A stretch of 64,000 nt of DNA from JBGSMF01 sp964651475. Lineage in GTDB: Bacteria > Chloroflexota > Anaerolineae > Fen-1058. The stretch lies in the NCBI GenBank assembly GCA_964651475.1, contig CAZYXV010000013.1, positions 57,112 to 121,111 of the forward strand, in the 5' to 3' direction. Each line of letters begins with the position of its first letter. The first letter of the stretch is position 1. Positions 52,434 to 62,000 of the stretch are shown here, one piece after another. The notes below the pieces were generated by a model. It did no database searches and was not told the origin of the DNA. It was given only the letters and a program-made list of their open reading frames with translations. The translations under genes and the position numbers were made by a program.

Positions 52434-53228
52434 CTACAAGTATTTGGAATCTTCAATCTGGCGCTGGAGCTTTTCTTCCGGGCTGAGATTGAGCACGGGG
52501 CTGGAAGCGTCTTGCGCCGCTTCTGCGGACTCGGCGGCGGCAAGCTCTTGCGGGCTGGCGCGGCGCACAAAACTCCATTTGCTGCAGTACGGGCAGCGGT
52601 CGAACTTGCCCGCAAAGCTGACGTTGAAGGCCCACCAATGCCGCGCAAAGGGGCGTCCGCACTTGGGGCAAACGCTCCCGCCCAACACGCCATAATCCCG
52701 AGGCTCGCCCGCCGTGGCGGGGCGCTTTTTGCCGCCTCCGCCTATTAATAGCGGGCCAACCGTTGATAGGATCACAATAATTCCTACCAGGACGAGAATG
52801 GGAAGAATGATCTTGCCGGCGGCTTGCATGCCGGCTTCAGCCGAGACAAATTCCACGCGCAGCACGTTGGATTCAAGCACCTGCCCGCCTGCGGTTGCGG
52901 CGGCGGCGCTCAATTGATACTGCCCGTGTGGATATTTATCGGTGCTAAAAGTTATCTCGAACGGGGGTTGAGTGATTTCTCCTAAAACGACCGGCTCAAT
53001 GTTCCCGCCGGCGCTTGCCAGCCGAAACGTGACCGAGGCGAGGCTGTCTGCGCCGCTCACGCTCAACTTGAATGTGCCTTGAATCTGCCCGCCCATAGAA
53101 AACCCGAATTGCTTGCGCAGTGAGAGGCGGAGGGTGTTATCTGACTGCGCCCACGCGGGGACGGCCAGCGCCAATATCAACCAGCACGCCAGCGCCGCTG
53201 CCCACATTAAACGGCTATATCGCTGCAT
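52434..53228 (-). CDS. Secreted/membrane protein with extracytoplasmic beta domain and C-terminal zinc ribbon
   Basis: 264 residues. Signal peptide (AAALACWLILALAVPAWAQ), an Ig-like beta domain (about 30-125), a membrane helix (about 138-162, ILPILVLVGIIVILSTVGPLLIG), then a cytosolic tail with CPKC and CPYC knuckles. A beta domain outside and zinc ribbon inside suggest a signalling or scaffold role for the exporter encoded just upstream; the stop of that permease is 12 bases away. Family not recognised. Confidence 0.75.
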   Translation of the reverse strand: MQRYSRLMWAAALACWLILALAVPAWAQSDNTLRLSLRKQFGFSMGGQIQGTFKLSVSGADSLASVTFRLASAGGNIEPVVLGEITQPPFEITFSTDKYPHGQYQLSAAAATAGGQVLESNVLRVEFVSAEAGMQAAGKIILPILVLVGIIVILSTVGPLLIGGGGKKRPATAGEPRDYGVLGGSVCPKCGRPFARHWWAFNVSFAGKFDRCPYCSKWSFVRRASPQELAAAESAEAAQDASSPVLNLSPEEKLQRQIEDSKYL

Positions 53229-53240
53229 CTTTTTCCTTGT

Positions 53241-54026
53241 CTACTTCCATTTAGTCAGGATCGTTTCGCGCTGAAAGAGCCGGACGCCCAGGTAGACCAG
53301 CCCGACGTCCGCCAGCGCCAACACGCCGGCGGCCAGCGCCATAAACTGCGCATTGACCAAAATCACGCCCGCGATTTGCGCGAAAAAGATCGCCAGCAGC
53401 GGCAGTATGATGACCATCGAGACTTGCTCGGCCACGCGCGGGTCGCTGACGCGCGACGACACGATGAGGCTGACGTTGATGGCCGCCACCGCCATCAATG
53501 GCCCAACGATGCCAATTGCCACCAGCCACATCGGATCAACCAGGCGCGTATAGACCAGCGGGTTGGCGACCATGAGGCGCGCCCCTATGGCAAAAATGCC
53601 AAACCCAATCCACGTGGCCAGCACGGCGGGAATGGCCGCCGCCAACCCCTTGCCCAAGATCAACTCGGCGGTGGTGATGGGCGTGGCCAGCAGCGGCTCC
53701 AGGCAGCGGGTGGTCTTTTCGCCCACAATGCTGTAGGCCGAAATGGCGACCGGGATCATTAAGGGCATCATCATGAACAGCAAAAGGAACTGGTTGACCA
53801 TGTACACCTGAAAGCACTCGCCGCCCGATAGCGCCCCGCCGCACAGTTGGAGAAATTGCGCCGGCAAGTCGCTGGCGTCGCTGCCCACTTCTTTTCCAAG
53901 CACGTAAAGAAAAATCAGCGGCAGCGCCGTAAACATCAGGGGCATAAAGGCCACAGTGAATAACACCATGCGGTTCTTGAACACCTCGGCCCATTCTTTG
54001 TCTATGATGGTTTGAACCTTGTTCAC
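53241..54026 (-). CDS. ABC-2-type permease
   Basis: 261 residues, GTG start with AGGGTAAAA upstream. Six hydrophobic segments in ABC-2 layout; motif VAISAYSIVGEKTTRCLEPL and LATPITTAELILGKGLAA are typical of NatB/ABC-2 permeases. It follows the ATPase gene at 54165-55067; a repeat element sits between them. Substrate unknown. Confidence 0.88.
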   Translation of the reverse strand: MNKVQTIIDKEWAEVFKNRMVLFTVAFMPLMFTALPLIFLYVLGKEVGSDASDLPAQFLQLCGGALSGGECFQVYMVNQFLLLFMMMPLMIPVAISAYSIVGEKTTRCLEPLLATPITTAELILGKGLAAAIPAVLATWIGFGIFAIGARLMVANPLVYTRLVDPMWLVAIGIVGPLMAVAAINVSLIVSSRVSDPRVAEQVSMVIILPLLAIFFAQIAGVILVNAQFMALAAGVLALADVGLVYLGVRLFQRETILTKWK

Positions 54027-54069
54027 GATTTTACCCTGTTATATACTGCGCGATGGGATGCGTTTGCTT

Positions 54070-54162
54070 GTATCATCTCAATAATCTTGGGTAGGGGCAG
54101 GTCTTGCACCTGCCCGCCAGGGGGCAACCGCAAGGGATTGCCCCTACATTTTGAGATGATAC
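54070..54162. repeat. MITE-like element, copy 2
   Basis: 93 bases with ends GTATCATCTCAA and TTGAGATGATAC and an inner palindromic block (GGGGCAGGTCTTGCACCTGCC). Same family as 14562-14652. It lies in the short gap between the ATPase stop at 54165 and the permease start at 54026, so it is transcribed with the operon and would fold in the mRNA. Confidence 0.8.
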
Positions 54163-54164
54163 GT

Positions 54165-55067
54165 TTACTTGACCAATGAAAGATACACATCTTCCAGCGA
54201 ATGTTTCAACTCGCCCACGAATTGCACGTCTGCCCCGGCCTGAACGAGCGCGCGCACGATGGAGGGGTTGTGCGTTTCGGGATCATCCAGCCCTACCACG
54301 ATTTTGTTATCCACCTGCTGAACGGTTATGACAAACGGCAAGCCGCGTACCAGCGCCGCCGTCGCGTCGCTGGCGGTGCGCAGGTGAAAGACCACCGTGC
54401 GCCCAAACAGTTTTTTGCGCAGGTTGGCGGGCGTATCCACGATGAGCAGCCGCTGCTTCATCACGCCGATGCGGTCGCACAACCGGTCGGCTTCGTCCAG
54501 GTTATGCGTGCACAGGAAAATCGTGCGGCCCTGCTCCTTGATGTCTTCGATGAAATCGCGCACCAGCTTGGCCGCTTCCGGGTCAAGCCCCGAAGTCGGC
54601 TCGTCCAGAAAAAGCACGCGAGGCTCGTGCAGCAGCGCGCGGCATATCGCCAGCTTTTGCTTCATGCCTTTGGAAAAGTTGCCGGCCAGGTCGTCGCGTC
54701 GATCCCATAATCCCAGCAGGCGCAGGTATTTTTCCACCTGCCCCGGCGCGTCTTGAACCTCGTACAAGTTGGCAAAGATAGTCAGGTTTTTTTCGGCGCT
54801 CAAGCGGTCATACAGGCCAGGCGACTCGGTGAGAATGCCCACGCAGCGGCGAATGTCGGTATCGTCTTGTCCCACGCGCAAGCCGTTGACGGTGGCCTGC
54901 CCCGAGCTTGGCCCGACCAGGCAGGTGAGCATGCGCACGGTGGTCGTTTTGCCCGCGCCGTTGGGACCCAAAAAGCCAAACACCTCGCCTTCGTTCACGT
55001 CCAGCGTCAGGTCATCCACAGCCGTCAGGCCGTCGAATCTTTTGGAAAGATTGCGTGTTTGAATCAT
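54165..55067 (-). CDS. ABC exporter ATP-binding protein (DrrA/NatA type)
   Basis: 300 residues from the ATG at 55067, with AGGAGT upstream; a longer frame to 55172 adds non-family sequence. Walker A GPNGAGKTTT, signature FSKGMKQKLAICRAL, Walker B VLFLDEPTSGLDP, switch region FLCTHN. A C-terminal regulatory part (about 215-300) is typical of DrrA-like exporters. First gene of an operon with the permease and the zinc-ribbon membrane protein. Confidence 0.93.
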   Translation of the reverse strand: MIQTRNLSKRFDGLTAVDDLTLDVNEGEVFGFLGPNGAGKTTTVRMLTCLVGPSSGQATVNGLRVGQDDTDIRRCVGILTESPGLYDRLSAEKNLTIFANLYEVQDAPGQVEKYLRLLGLWDRRDDLAGNFSKGMKQKLAICRALLHEPRVLFLDEPTSGLDPEAAKLVRDFIEDIKEQGRTIFLCTHNLDEADRLCDRIGVMKQRLLIVDTPANLRKKLFGRTVVFHLRTASDATAALVRGLPFVITVQQVDNKIVVGLDDPETHNPSIVRALVQAGADVQFVGELKHSLEDVYLSLVK

Positions 55068-55223
55068 ACTCCTATTCCGTATTGCGTACTGCGACTGCGC
55101 CAACAATAGCGCACCGGGCCACAGCGCATAGTATAGCACATTTTTCCGGGCAAAGGCTTGCAGCGCCGGCATTAAAAGCGACAGGCGCCGCAGCGGCGTG
55201 AGCCGCAGATTGGGTCTGTCTTT

Positions 55224-55252
55224 TTGACGATGGGGGCGGCAAGGGTTATAAT
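55224..55252 (+). promoter_or_regulatory. Promoter of the NarL-type regulator gene
   Basis: TTGACG (55224-55229), 17 bases, perfect TATAAT (55247-55252), 33 bases before the start codon. Confidence 0.75.
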
Positions 55253-55285
55253 CGAGAAAGAACCTGTCACAAAGGAAAAGAGGAC

Positions 55286-55924
55286 GTGAACACAGAAACC
55301 ATACGCCTGTTATTGGCCGACGATCACCCTGTGATGCGCGAGGGCATTCGCGCCATTTTGGAAAAGACGCCCGACATCGAGGTGGTGGGCGAGGCGCAAG
55401 ACGGCGAGCAAGTCAAGCCATTGGTGTTAGAGTTGAGGCCGCAGATTTTGCTGCTCGATTTGCGCATGCCGGGCCCGCCGCCGGCCGAGTTGGAGGCGTG
55501 GGTGCGCGAGCATTGCCCGGAGACGGACACGCTGGTGCTGACGGCGCACGAGCGAGACGCTTACCTGGCGGGCATGATGGATGCGGGGGCGGTGGGCTTG
55601 ATGAGCAAAGAGGCGTCTCCGGACCAGTTGATCGAGGCCATTCGACGCACGGCGCGGGGCGAGATGACGTTTACGCCGGAACAATGCCGGCGGGCCGCGC
55701 GGTGGCGCCGAGAGGCCGGTGAAAAATGGAAGCGCCTGACGCCGCGCGAGCGCCAGATGCTCGCACTGCTGGCGCAGGGACTGGAAAATGCCGAGATCGC
55801 CCAGGCGCTTGGGCTGGCGAGCAAGACCGTGGCGAGCCACGTGGGCAGCCTGTTGAAAAAGCTGGGGGTTGATTCCCGGCAAGAAGCCATTATATGGCAG
55901 CACACTTATATGCCGGAAGAATAG
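55286..55924 (+). CDS. NarL/FixJ-family response regulator
   Basis: 212 residues, GTG start. Receiver with D12/D13, phosphoacceptor D58 (LLLDLRMPG), T86 and K108, and a C-terminal LuxR-type helix-turn-helix (LTPRERQMLALLAQGLENAEIAQALGLASKTVASHV). No histidine kinase is adjacent, so it is an orphan here. The next gene, a toxin-like giant, has two tandem inverted repeats ahead of its promoter; these are candidate sites for this regulator. Family members bind DNA as dimers after phosphorylation. Confidence 0.92.
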   Translation: MNTETIRLLLADDHPVMREGIRAILEKTPDIEVVGEAQDGEQVKPLVLELRPQILLLDLRMPGPPPAELEAWVREHCPETDTLVLTAHERDAYLAGMMDAGAVGLMSKEASPDQLIEAIRRTARGEMTFTPEQCRRAARWRREAGEKWKRLTPRERQMLALLAQGLENAEIAQALGLASKTVASHVGSLLKKLGVDSRQEAIIWQHTYMPEE

Positions 55925-55950
55925 AGGGTATAGAATCAAAGCGCAAACTC

Positions 55951-55986
55951 GGTAAAAATACCTAGAAGAAATTCGGTAATTTTACC
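55951..55986 (+). promoter_or_regulatory. Two tandem inverted-repeat operators
   Basis: GGTAAAAATACC (55951-55962) and GGTAATTTTACC (55975-55986) are each inverted repeats; extended to TCGGTAA-5-TACCTA they are direct repeats 24 bases apart. They end 2 bases before the -35 of the toxin promoter, a classic activator position. The upstream NarL-type regulator is the obvious candidate. Confidence 0.65.
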
Positions 55987-55988
55987 TA

Positions 55989-56017
55989 TTGACAAAACGC
56001 GGTGAGAGGGGCATAAT
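55989..56017 (+). promoter_or_regulatory. Promoter of the RHS-type toxin gene
   Basis: TTGACA (55989-55994), 17 bases, CATAAT (56012-56017), directly downstream of the tandem operators. The leader is about 70 bases; the start codon has TAGGAG upstream. Confidence 0.7.
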
Positions 56018-56095
56018 TTACCCAGCCGTGGAAATAGTGTAAACTTACTCCCTGGCTCGATACCCAATCTGAAATCCATCTGTAGGAGTGAGATC

Positions 56096-59000
56096 ATGAC
56101 ATGCCCTCTTGCCGCGCGCGTGATGCGCTTGATGCTCGTCGTTTCTGTCCTCGTCAGTATTGTTCCACTTGCCCCCGCTTCGGCCAGTCCTCAGCCGGCG
56201 GCCCAGCCTCAGCCCTCAGCAATCAGGGGTGAAAAGCCCGCGGCGATGCCGGCTTTCGGGCCGGCGTTGGGGCAGACCATCACACCCACGTGGCCCATCA
56301 CACCCACATGGCCCATCACACCGACATTGCCTATCACACCCACATTACCCATCACACCCACATTGCCTGTCACACCGACATGGCCCGTCACGCCGACGTG
56401 GCCCATCACGCCGACATGGCCCGTCACCCCAACGTGGCCCATCACACCGGCATTGCCCGTCACGCCCACGTGGCCCATCACACCCACGTTGCCTGTTACA
56501 CTGACATTGCCCATCACACCGACGTTGCCCGTCACACTGACATTGCCTATCACACCCACATCGCCCGCTACGCCAACGTGGCCCATCACGCCCATTCCAC
56601 CTGCGCTGTCGCTTGAGCTGAACGCGGAACCGGAGGGCGTTGGGCCGGGCGAGGTGGTCACCTTCACGGTAAAGCTGGCGAACACCGGCGGCGCACTGAC
56701 GAGTACTGCAAGTTTGAGCGCCACCTTGCCGGATGGCTTGCAGTGGGTCCCTCAGCAACCCGGCTGGGAGTACAGCGCGCCAGAAAAGCGCTTGAGCGCG
56801 GCAGTTGACCTGCCGGCGCCGGGCAGCGGCGTCACGCTCAGCCTGCGCCTGCGCGCGGTGGGCCCGCTGGACGCGGCGGCCAACCTGGCGTTCGAGGCCA
56901 GCGCCGCGCCGATGGCGGGCATGATGGCAGCCGGCAGTGGGCAGGTCATCACGGCCAGCGCCGGCGCGGCGGTGTGGATTGCGCACCCCACGCGCGGGAC
57001 GGTTGGGCCAGAAGGCGGCGCGCTGCAATCGGGCGACGGGCGCGTGCGGGTCGAGTTCCCGGCGGGCGCAGTCATTACATCCACGCAAGTGACTTATCGG
57101 CGGCTGCCGCCGGGGCATGGTGGACTGCTGCGCTTTGAGCTGGACGCCGGGGGAGTGGTCACGTTTGCGCAGCCGGTGACGGTGACGGTGTACGCGCCAG
57201 AGTGGATCTCGGACACGTTGGCGGAAGGGTTTCGCCCGATGCTGAAGCAATACGACGCCGAATCCGGCGAGTGGGAACGCCTGAGCGCGGGGGTTGACCC
57301 CCATGCAGTCGCGGGGGTTGACGCGGAGGCCGGGACGCTGAAAGCGCAAGTGGAGGGAGCGAGTGTGCTGGAAGCCACGGCGAACCTGGGAGTGGGCTGG
57401 AAGCTGCTGTACAACCCACCGGCGACGGCGCTCTTTAGCGGCGCGGCCACCTACAATTATCCGATCGAGTTGCCGCCGGGGCGCAACGGTTTGCAGCCAT
57501 CGCTCAACCTGTCCTACAACAGCCGCCGGATGGACGGCATCTTGGGATGGATAGACGCCGATTGGGTGGGCCTGGGCTGGTCGCTGGACACCATGGCCAT
57601 CGCGCGCGATAATCCCCACATCACACAGAACGGGCTTGACTTCAAGTTTGACTTTAACCCGACTTTTACGCTGCTGATGAACGGCACGGGCTATGAATTG
57701 TATCCCGCCCCCGGCGTAGTCAATCACGGGCGGTACTATGCCAAGGACGGGCCGGGGTTGTACGCGCTGCGGGTGAACGATTTGTGCACGACCGGCACGT
57801 GCGACGGCGTGGCGCCGGGAGCGCCAAACAAGACGCACGAATACTGGATTGTGCGGCTGCCGGATGGCGCCCAGGTGACCCTGGGCAGCCAGACAGATTC
57901 GGAGCAGGTGGTCTACCCGGCCAAGTGTACGCTATCTTCCACATCTGACCGGTACTGCGGCGCCGTGGAGAATTGGGTGGCCTATCGCTGGCGGGCAGAC
58001 ACATTTGCCGACACTTTTGGCAATCGCATGGAGATTCAATACAATGAACTCAAGAGCAGCCAGGGTTCGGCTGAATTCAAGCGCGACTCGGCCAGTTGGC
58101 CTTCTCTGATTCGTTACAACAATTACGGCGCCAGCCAGTGGGCCAGCGTGGTCACGTTCCAGACGGGCATGTGCCCCACTCAGATTGACGAGTGCCCTGG
58201 CCAGCCGGGTCTGTTGGGAGAGGATGCGATTTTTGGGTCCCCGCCGCTGCTCACGTCCATCCAGGTTGACCACATTGGCCAGCGCCTGCGCTCGGTGAAA
58301 CTGGATTACCAACAAAACACGCCAACGGGCGCCAACAACTCGCTCAAGCGCCTGGCTTCCATACAGGTGCAAGACGCGAATGGGGTGGGGCTGCCGGCGG
58401 CGACGTTTGGGTACGATAATTATGCCAATAAAGACGTCTGCGAGGGGACAGGCTATAAGGCGACGAGCTTTGAGTATCCGCGCCTGGCGCACGTATCGAA
58501 TGGGTACGGCGCGGTAGATAGCTTTAGTTATGTGAATGACGGGCGCTCCAATTGCGAGAGCAACAATTTGCATTTCAATTACCGCGTGAACACGCACACC
58601 ACCAGCGACGGGTTCACCGCCCAGCCCGCCACGCGCAGCTATACGTATGGCACGCCGTGTTACAACGACGCCGTTCCAGCGGGCGCGACGCAGTGCACCT
58701 CGCGCGGCGGGGGCAAGTCGCTGGCTGGCTTTAATACGGTGACCGAAGTCACACTTGGTTACGCCAACGAGGAATTGGCCCGGGCGCAGCACGAGTTTCG
58801 CGTGGACAATAACAATTCGCCGCTGCTGGGGCGCGAATGGCGCGTCCGCGCGCTGGACGCGGGCGGCGGCGTGTTGCAGCAGAGCCAGACACGCTGGGTC
58901 TCGACGTTGATTGGGGGCGACGCGACGTTTGTGTACGCGGCGGCGGTGACCAACACGCAAGATGGCCTGCTGCGCCTGACAGAGTACCAGTACGACCCGG

Positions 59001-62000
59001 GCCAGCAAGGCAGCGCGCAGTACGGCAATATGACGGCCAAGATTGAGTACAACGGCGGCCAGGCCGCGCCTTATCGCAAGACGGCGTGGAACTATGCCGT
59101 CAACACCAACACAGGCAAGTGGATCGTCAACAAGCCGATTGCTGAGCGGGTGTATCGCCGCTCGGGGAGCAGTTGGGTCGAGGAAGCGCGAACGTACTAT
59201 CGCTACGATGACAAGGCTGCGAACGATGAGAGCATGGGGAGCGTGGGCGCGCTGACGGCGGTGCGGCGCTGGAATGGCAGCGGCTACGCGGACACGCGTT
59301 ACACGTATGACGCCACGTGGGGCAATCGCCTGACAGAAGTGACCTATGATAACTATGGCACAAATGATAGCACTTATGCCAGCCTGAATCCCAAGACGAC
59401 GACGACCGGGTACGAGACCGTCTATAACCTGTACCCGGTGCGGGTGACGTCGCCCATCGCCGCCAACTGGACGGCGTTTGAATACTATGGCGTCAACGCC
59501 ACCAACGCGCCGGCCGGCGGCGGCTTGCCCGGCCAGGTGTGGCGTACGTGGGACGCCAATGGCGAGAGCACAGCCACCAAATATGTTTACGACAGCTTTG
59601 GCCGGCTGCTCAAGATAATCCGCCCCGGCGACACGGAGGGGTTGCCCACGACGAGCCTGACCTACGTGCACCCACTGCCAACGCAAGCATATCCCGATGG
59701 CGGCTTTGAAAGCCAGAGCTGGACCCAGTTTGGCTCGGGAATCACGGTGAATTATGTGACGAGCCCAGTGCACAGCGGGAGCCGGGCATTGCGTATTACC
59801 ACCAGCAGCGAGGGTGACCACTGGGTAGGGAAGGATTTGCCGGGAGGTCAATGGCAAGCCGGGCGCTCGTATCTGTTGAGCGCGTGGGTGCGCGGCAGTG
59901 GATGGGTGTGTCTACAGGTCTCTACCGGCGTGGGGAATTTTGAAGCCGTCTGCCCCACGCTGAGCGACACCTGGCAACTCGTCAGCGGGTGGGTGGCGAT
60001 CCCGCTGGAAGCGACGACCTTCAAGGTGCTGTGGCGCACGGGTGTGGGCACGGCCTATATGGACGACGTGATGATCGGCCCGCCGCTCACGCGGCTGGGG
60101 ATCGAAACGCAGCAGCGCGAGACAAGCGGCCAGACGGGCGTGCTGCAAAGCTACGAGTTTTACGACGGGCTGGGGCGGCTGGTGCAGACGCGCGCCGAGG
60201 CGGAAAGCAGCCAGCAAAGCGTGACGAACATCGTCTACGATGGGCTGGGGCGCACGCAGTATGCCTACGCGCCCCGCTTTGAGAGCGCCGGCGCAAGCTA
60301 CACCGCGCCCAGCGGGGCGCGCACCCAGACGCAGTACGACGGGCTGGGGCGGGCCGTGCGCGCCGTCAACCCCGACGGGACAGCCGCGACGAGCACGTAC
60401 GTGGGGTGGTACACCAGCCAGGTAGACGCCAATGGCCACTACAAGTGGAGCGAGGCGGACGCCTTTGGCCGCCTCAAGCGCGTGGACGAAACCGTCACCA
60501 CGCTGGAAGACGCGTTTGGCAGCATGAACACCTCAACTTGGACTTTTAACGCCCGCCAGAGCCTGGATAACAACACGCTCAAGAACGCAGGCACGGGCAG
60601 TGACTGGAGCGCGAACTTTTATCGCAACACTTTTAACATCAATGGCGGCGCACAGGGGCAGGGCATCAAGCTCGAGTTCAAGGTAAGTACTGCCACACCG
60701 TCTGATCCTTACGTTTTTGCTTTAGAGTACGCCGATGGCTTGTACTTTGGGATCAACGCGGGCGGCGGCAAGATCAATGTTCAGTACTACGATGCCGGTA
60801 ACTGGCGATACTCACCTGACTTGATCAACCCGCTGGAAGCCGAGGTGTGGTACGTGCTGACGCTCAAGACCAGCGCCTCGGGCGGGTCGTATATCGAGGT
60901 GTGGCGCAAAGACGACCCCAGCAAGCGCGGCGCGTACTTTGTTCAGATGCCGTCTGGCAAGAGCTATCGTTTCCGTCACTGGGCCAAGCAAGGCACGGCG
61001 TGGCTGGATAACTATCACGAGTTGAATTACCAGATGACGCAATACGCCTACAACGTGCTGGACAGCTTGACGAGCGTGACCGACGCGGCCAACAACGCGA
61101 CGACGATAGGGTATGACACATTGGGGCGCAAGACCTCGATGAGCGATCCGGATATGGGAGCGTGGCAATATCGCTACAACGCGGCAGGGAATCTCGTCAA
61201 GCAACGTGACGCCCGCTACCAGGCGATTTGCTTCTACTACGATAACCTCAGCCGATTGGTGGGCAAAACCTATCACAGCAGCGTGAGCGACCTGGATACG
61301 TTGACGTGTTCCGGGACGTATGTGGCCAGCTATGGCTACGACGCCGGCACGAACGGCAAGGGGCGGCGCACCTCGATGAGCAACGCCAACGACACGACGA
61401 GTTGGAGCTACGACTTGCGCGGGCGGGTGACGGGAGAGAGCAAGACGATTGCGGGGGCGGGCGCGTACACCACGCTCTTTGGCTACGATGCGATGGATCG
61501 GGTGGTGACCACGACCTATCCCAGCGGCGAGGTGGTGGTGGACAGCTACACTCCCGGCGCGCAGCTTTTGCAGGTGCGCAGCAAGGACTATAGCCTGAGC
61601 TATGCCGGGGGGATGACGTACAACGCCATGGGGCAGCTCAAGCGGGTGCAGTACGGCAATGGGCTAGAGACGCGCTACAACTATTTTGGGCCGGATACGC
61701 CACAGTGGGGCAATCAGTCGTATGGCCGGCTGTTCCAGGCGTGCACGATTGGGCAAGGCGCTGCGTGTCCTTACGACGGTGCGAGCACGGCTCTGCTCAA
61801 CTTGAGCTACGGGTACGATAACGTGGGCAACGTGGCGTCTATCCGCGACTATACGAACAGCGACCAAACGCAGAGCTTTATCTACGACGCACTGGACCGG
61901 CTGAGTTCGGCGCTCACGACGCCAAGAGGGAATGGGCAATACACCACGCAGGCGTATGGCTACAATGCGATTGGCAATATGACGAGCAAGGGTAATGTGA

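Noticed and set aside
56279..56602. CRISPR-like appearance of the 18-bp array
   Set aside because: Units are contiguous with no spacers, in frame, and no cas genes are present.
56209..56724. Collagen-like minus-strand frame (GVMGHVGVTGNVG pattern)
   Set aside because: Direct by-product of the 18-bp repeat read backwards; the plus-strand frame has signal peptide, promoter and continuing protein.
57932..59857. 641-codon open frame on the minus strand
   Set aside because: Antisense to the RHS repeats; low-complexity Arg/Ala/Val product and no ribosome site.
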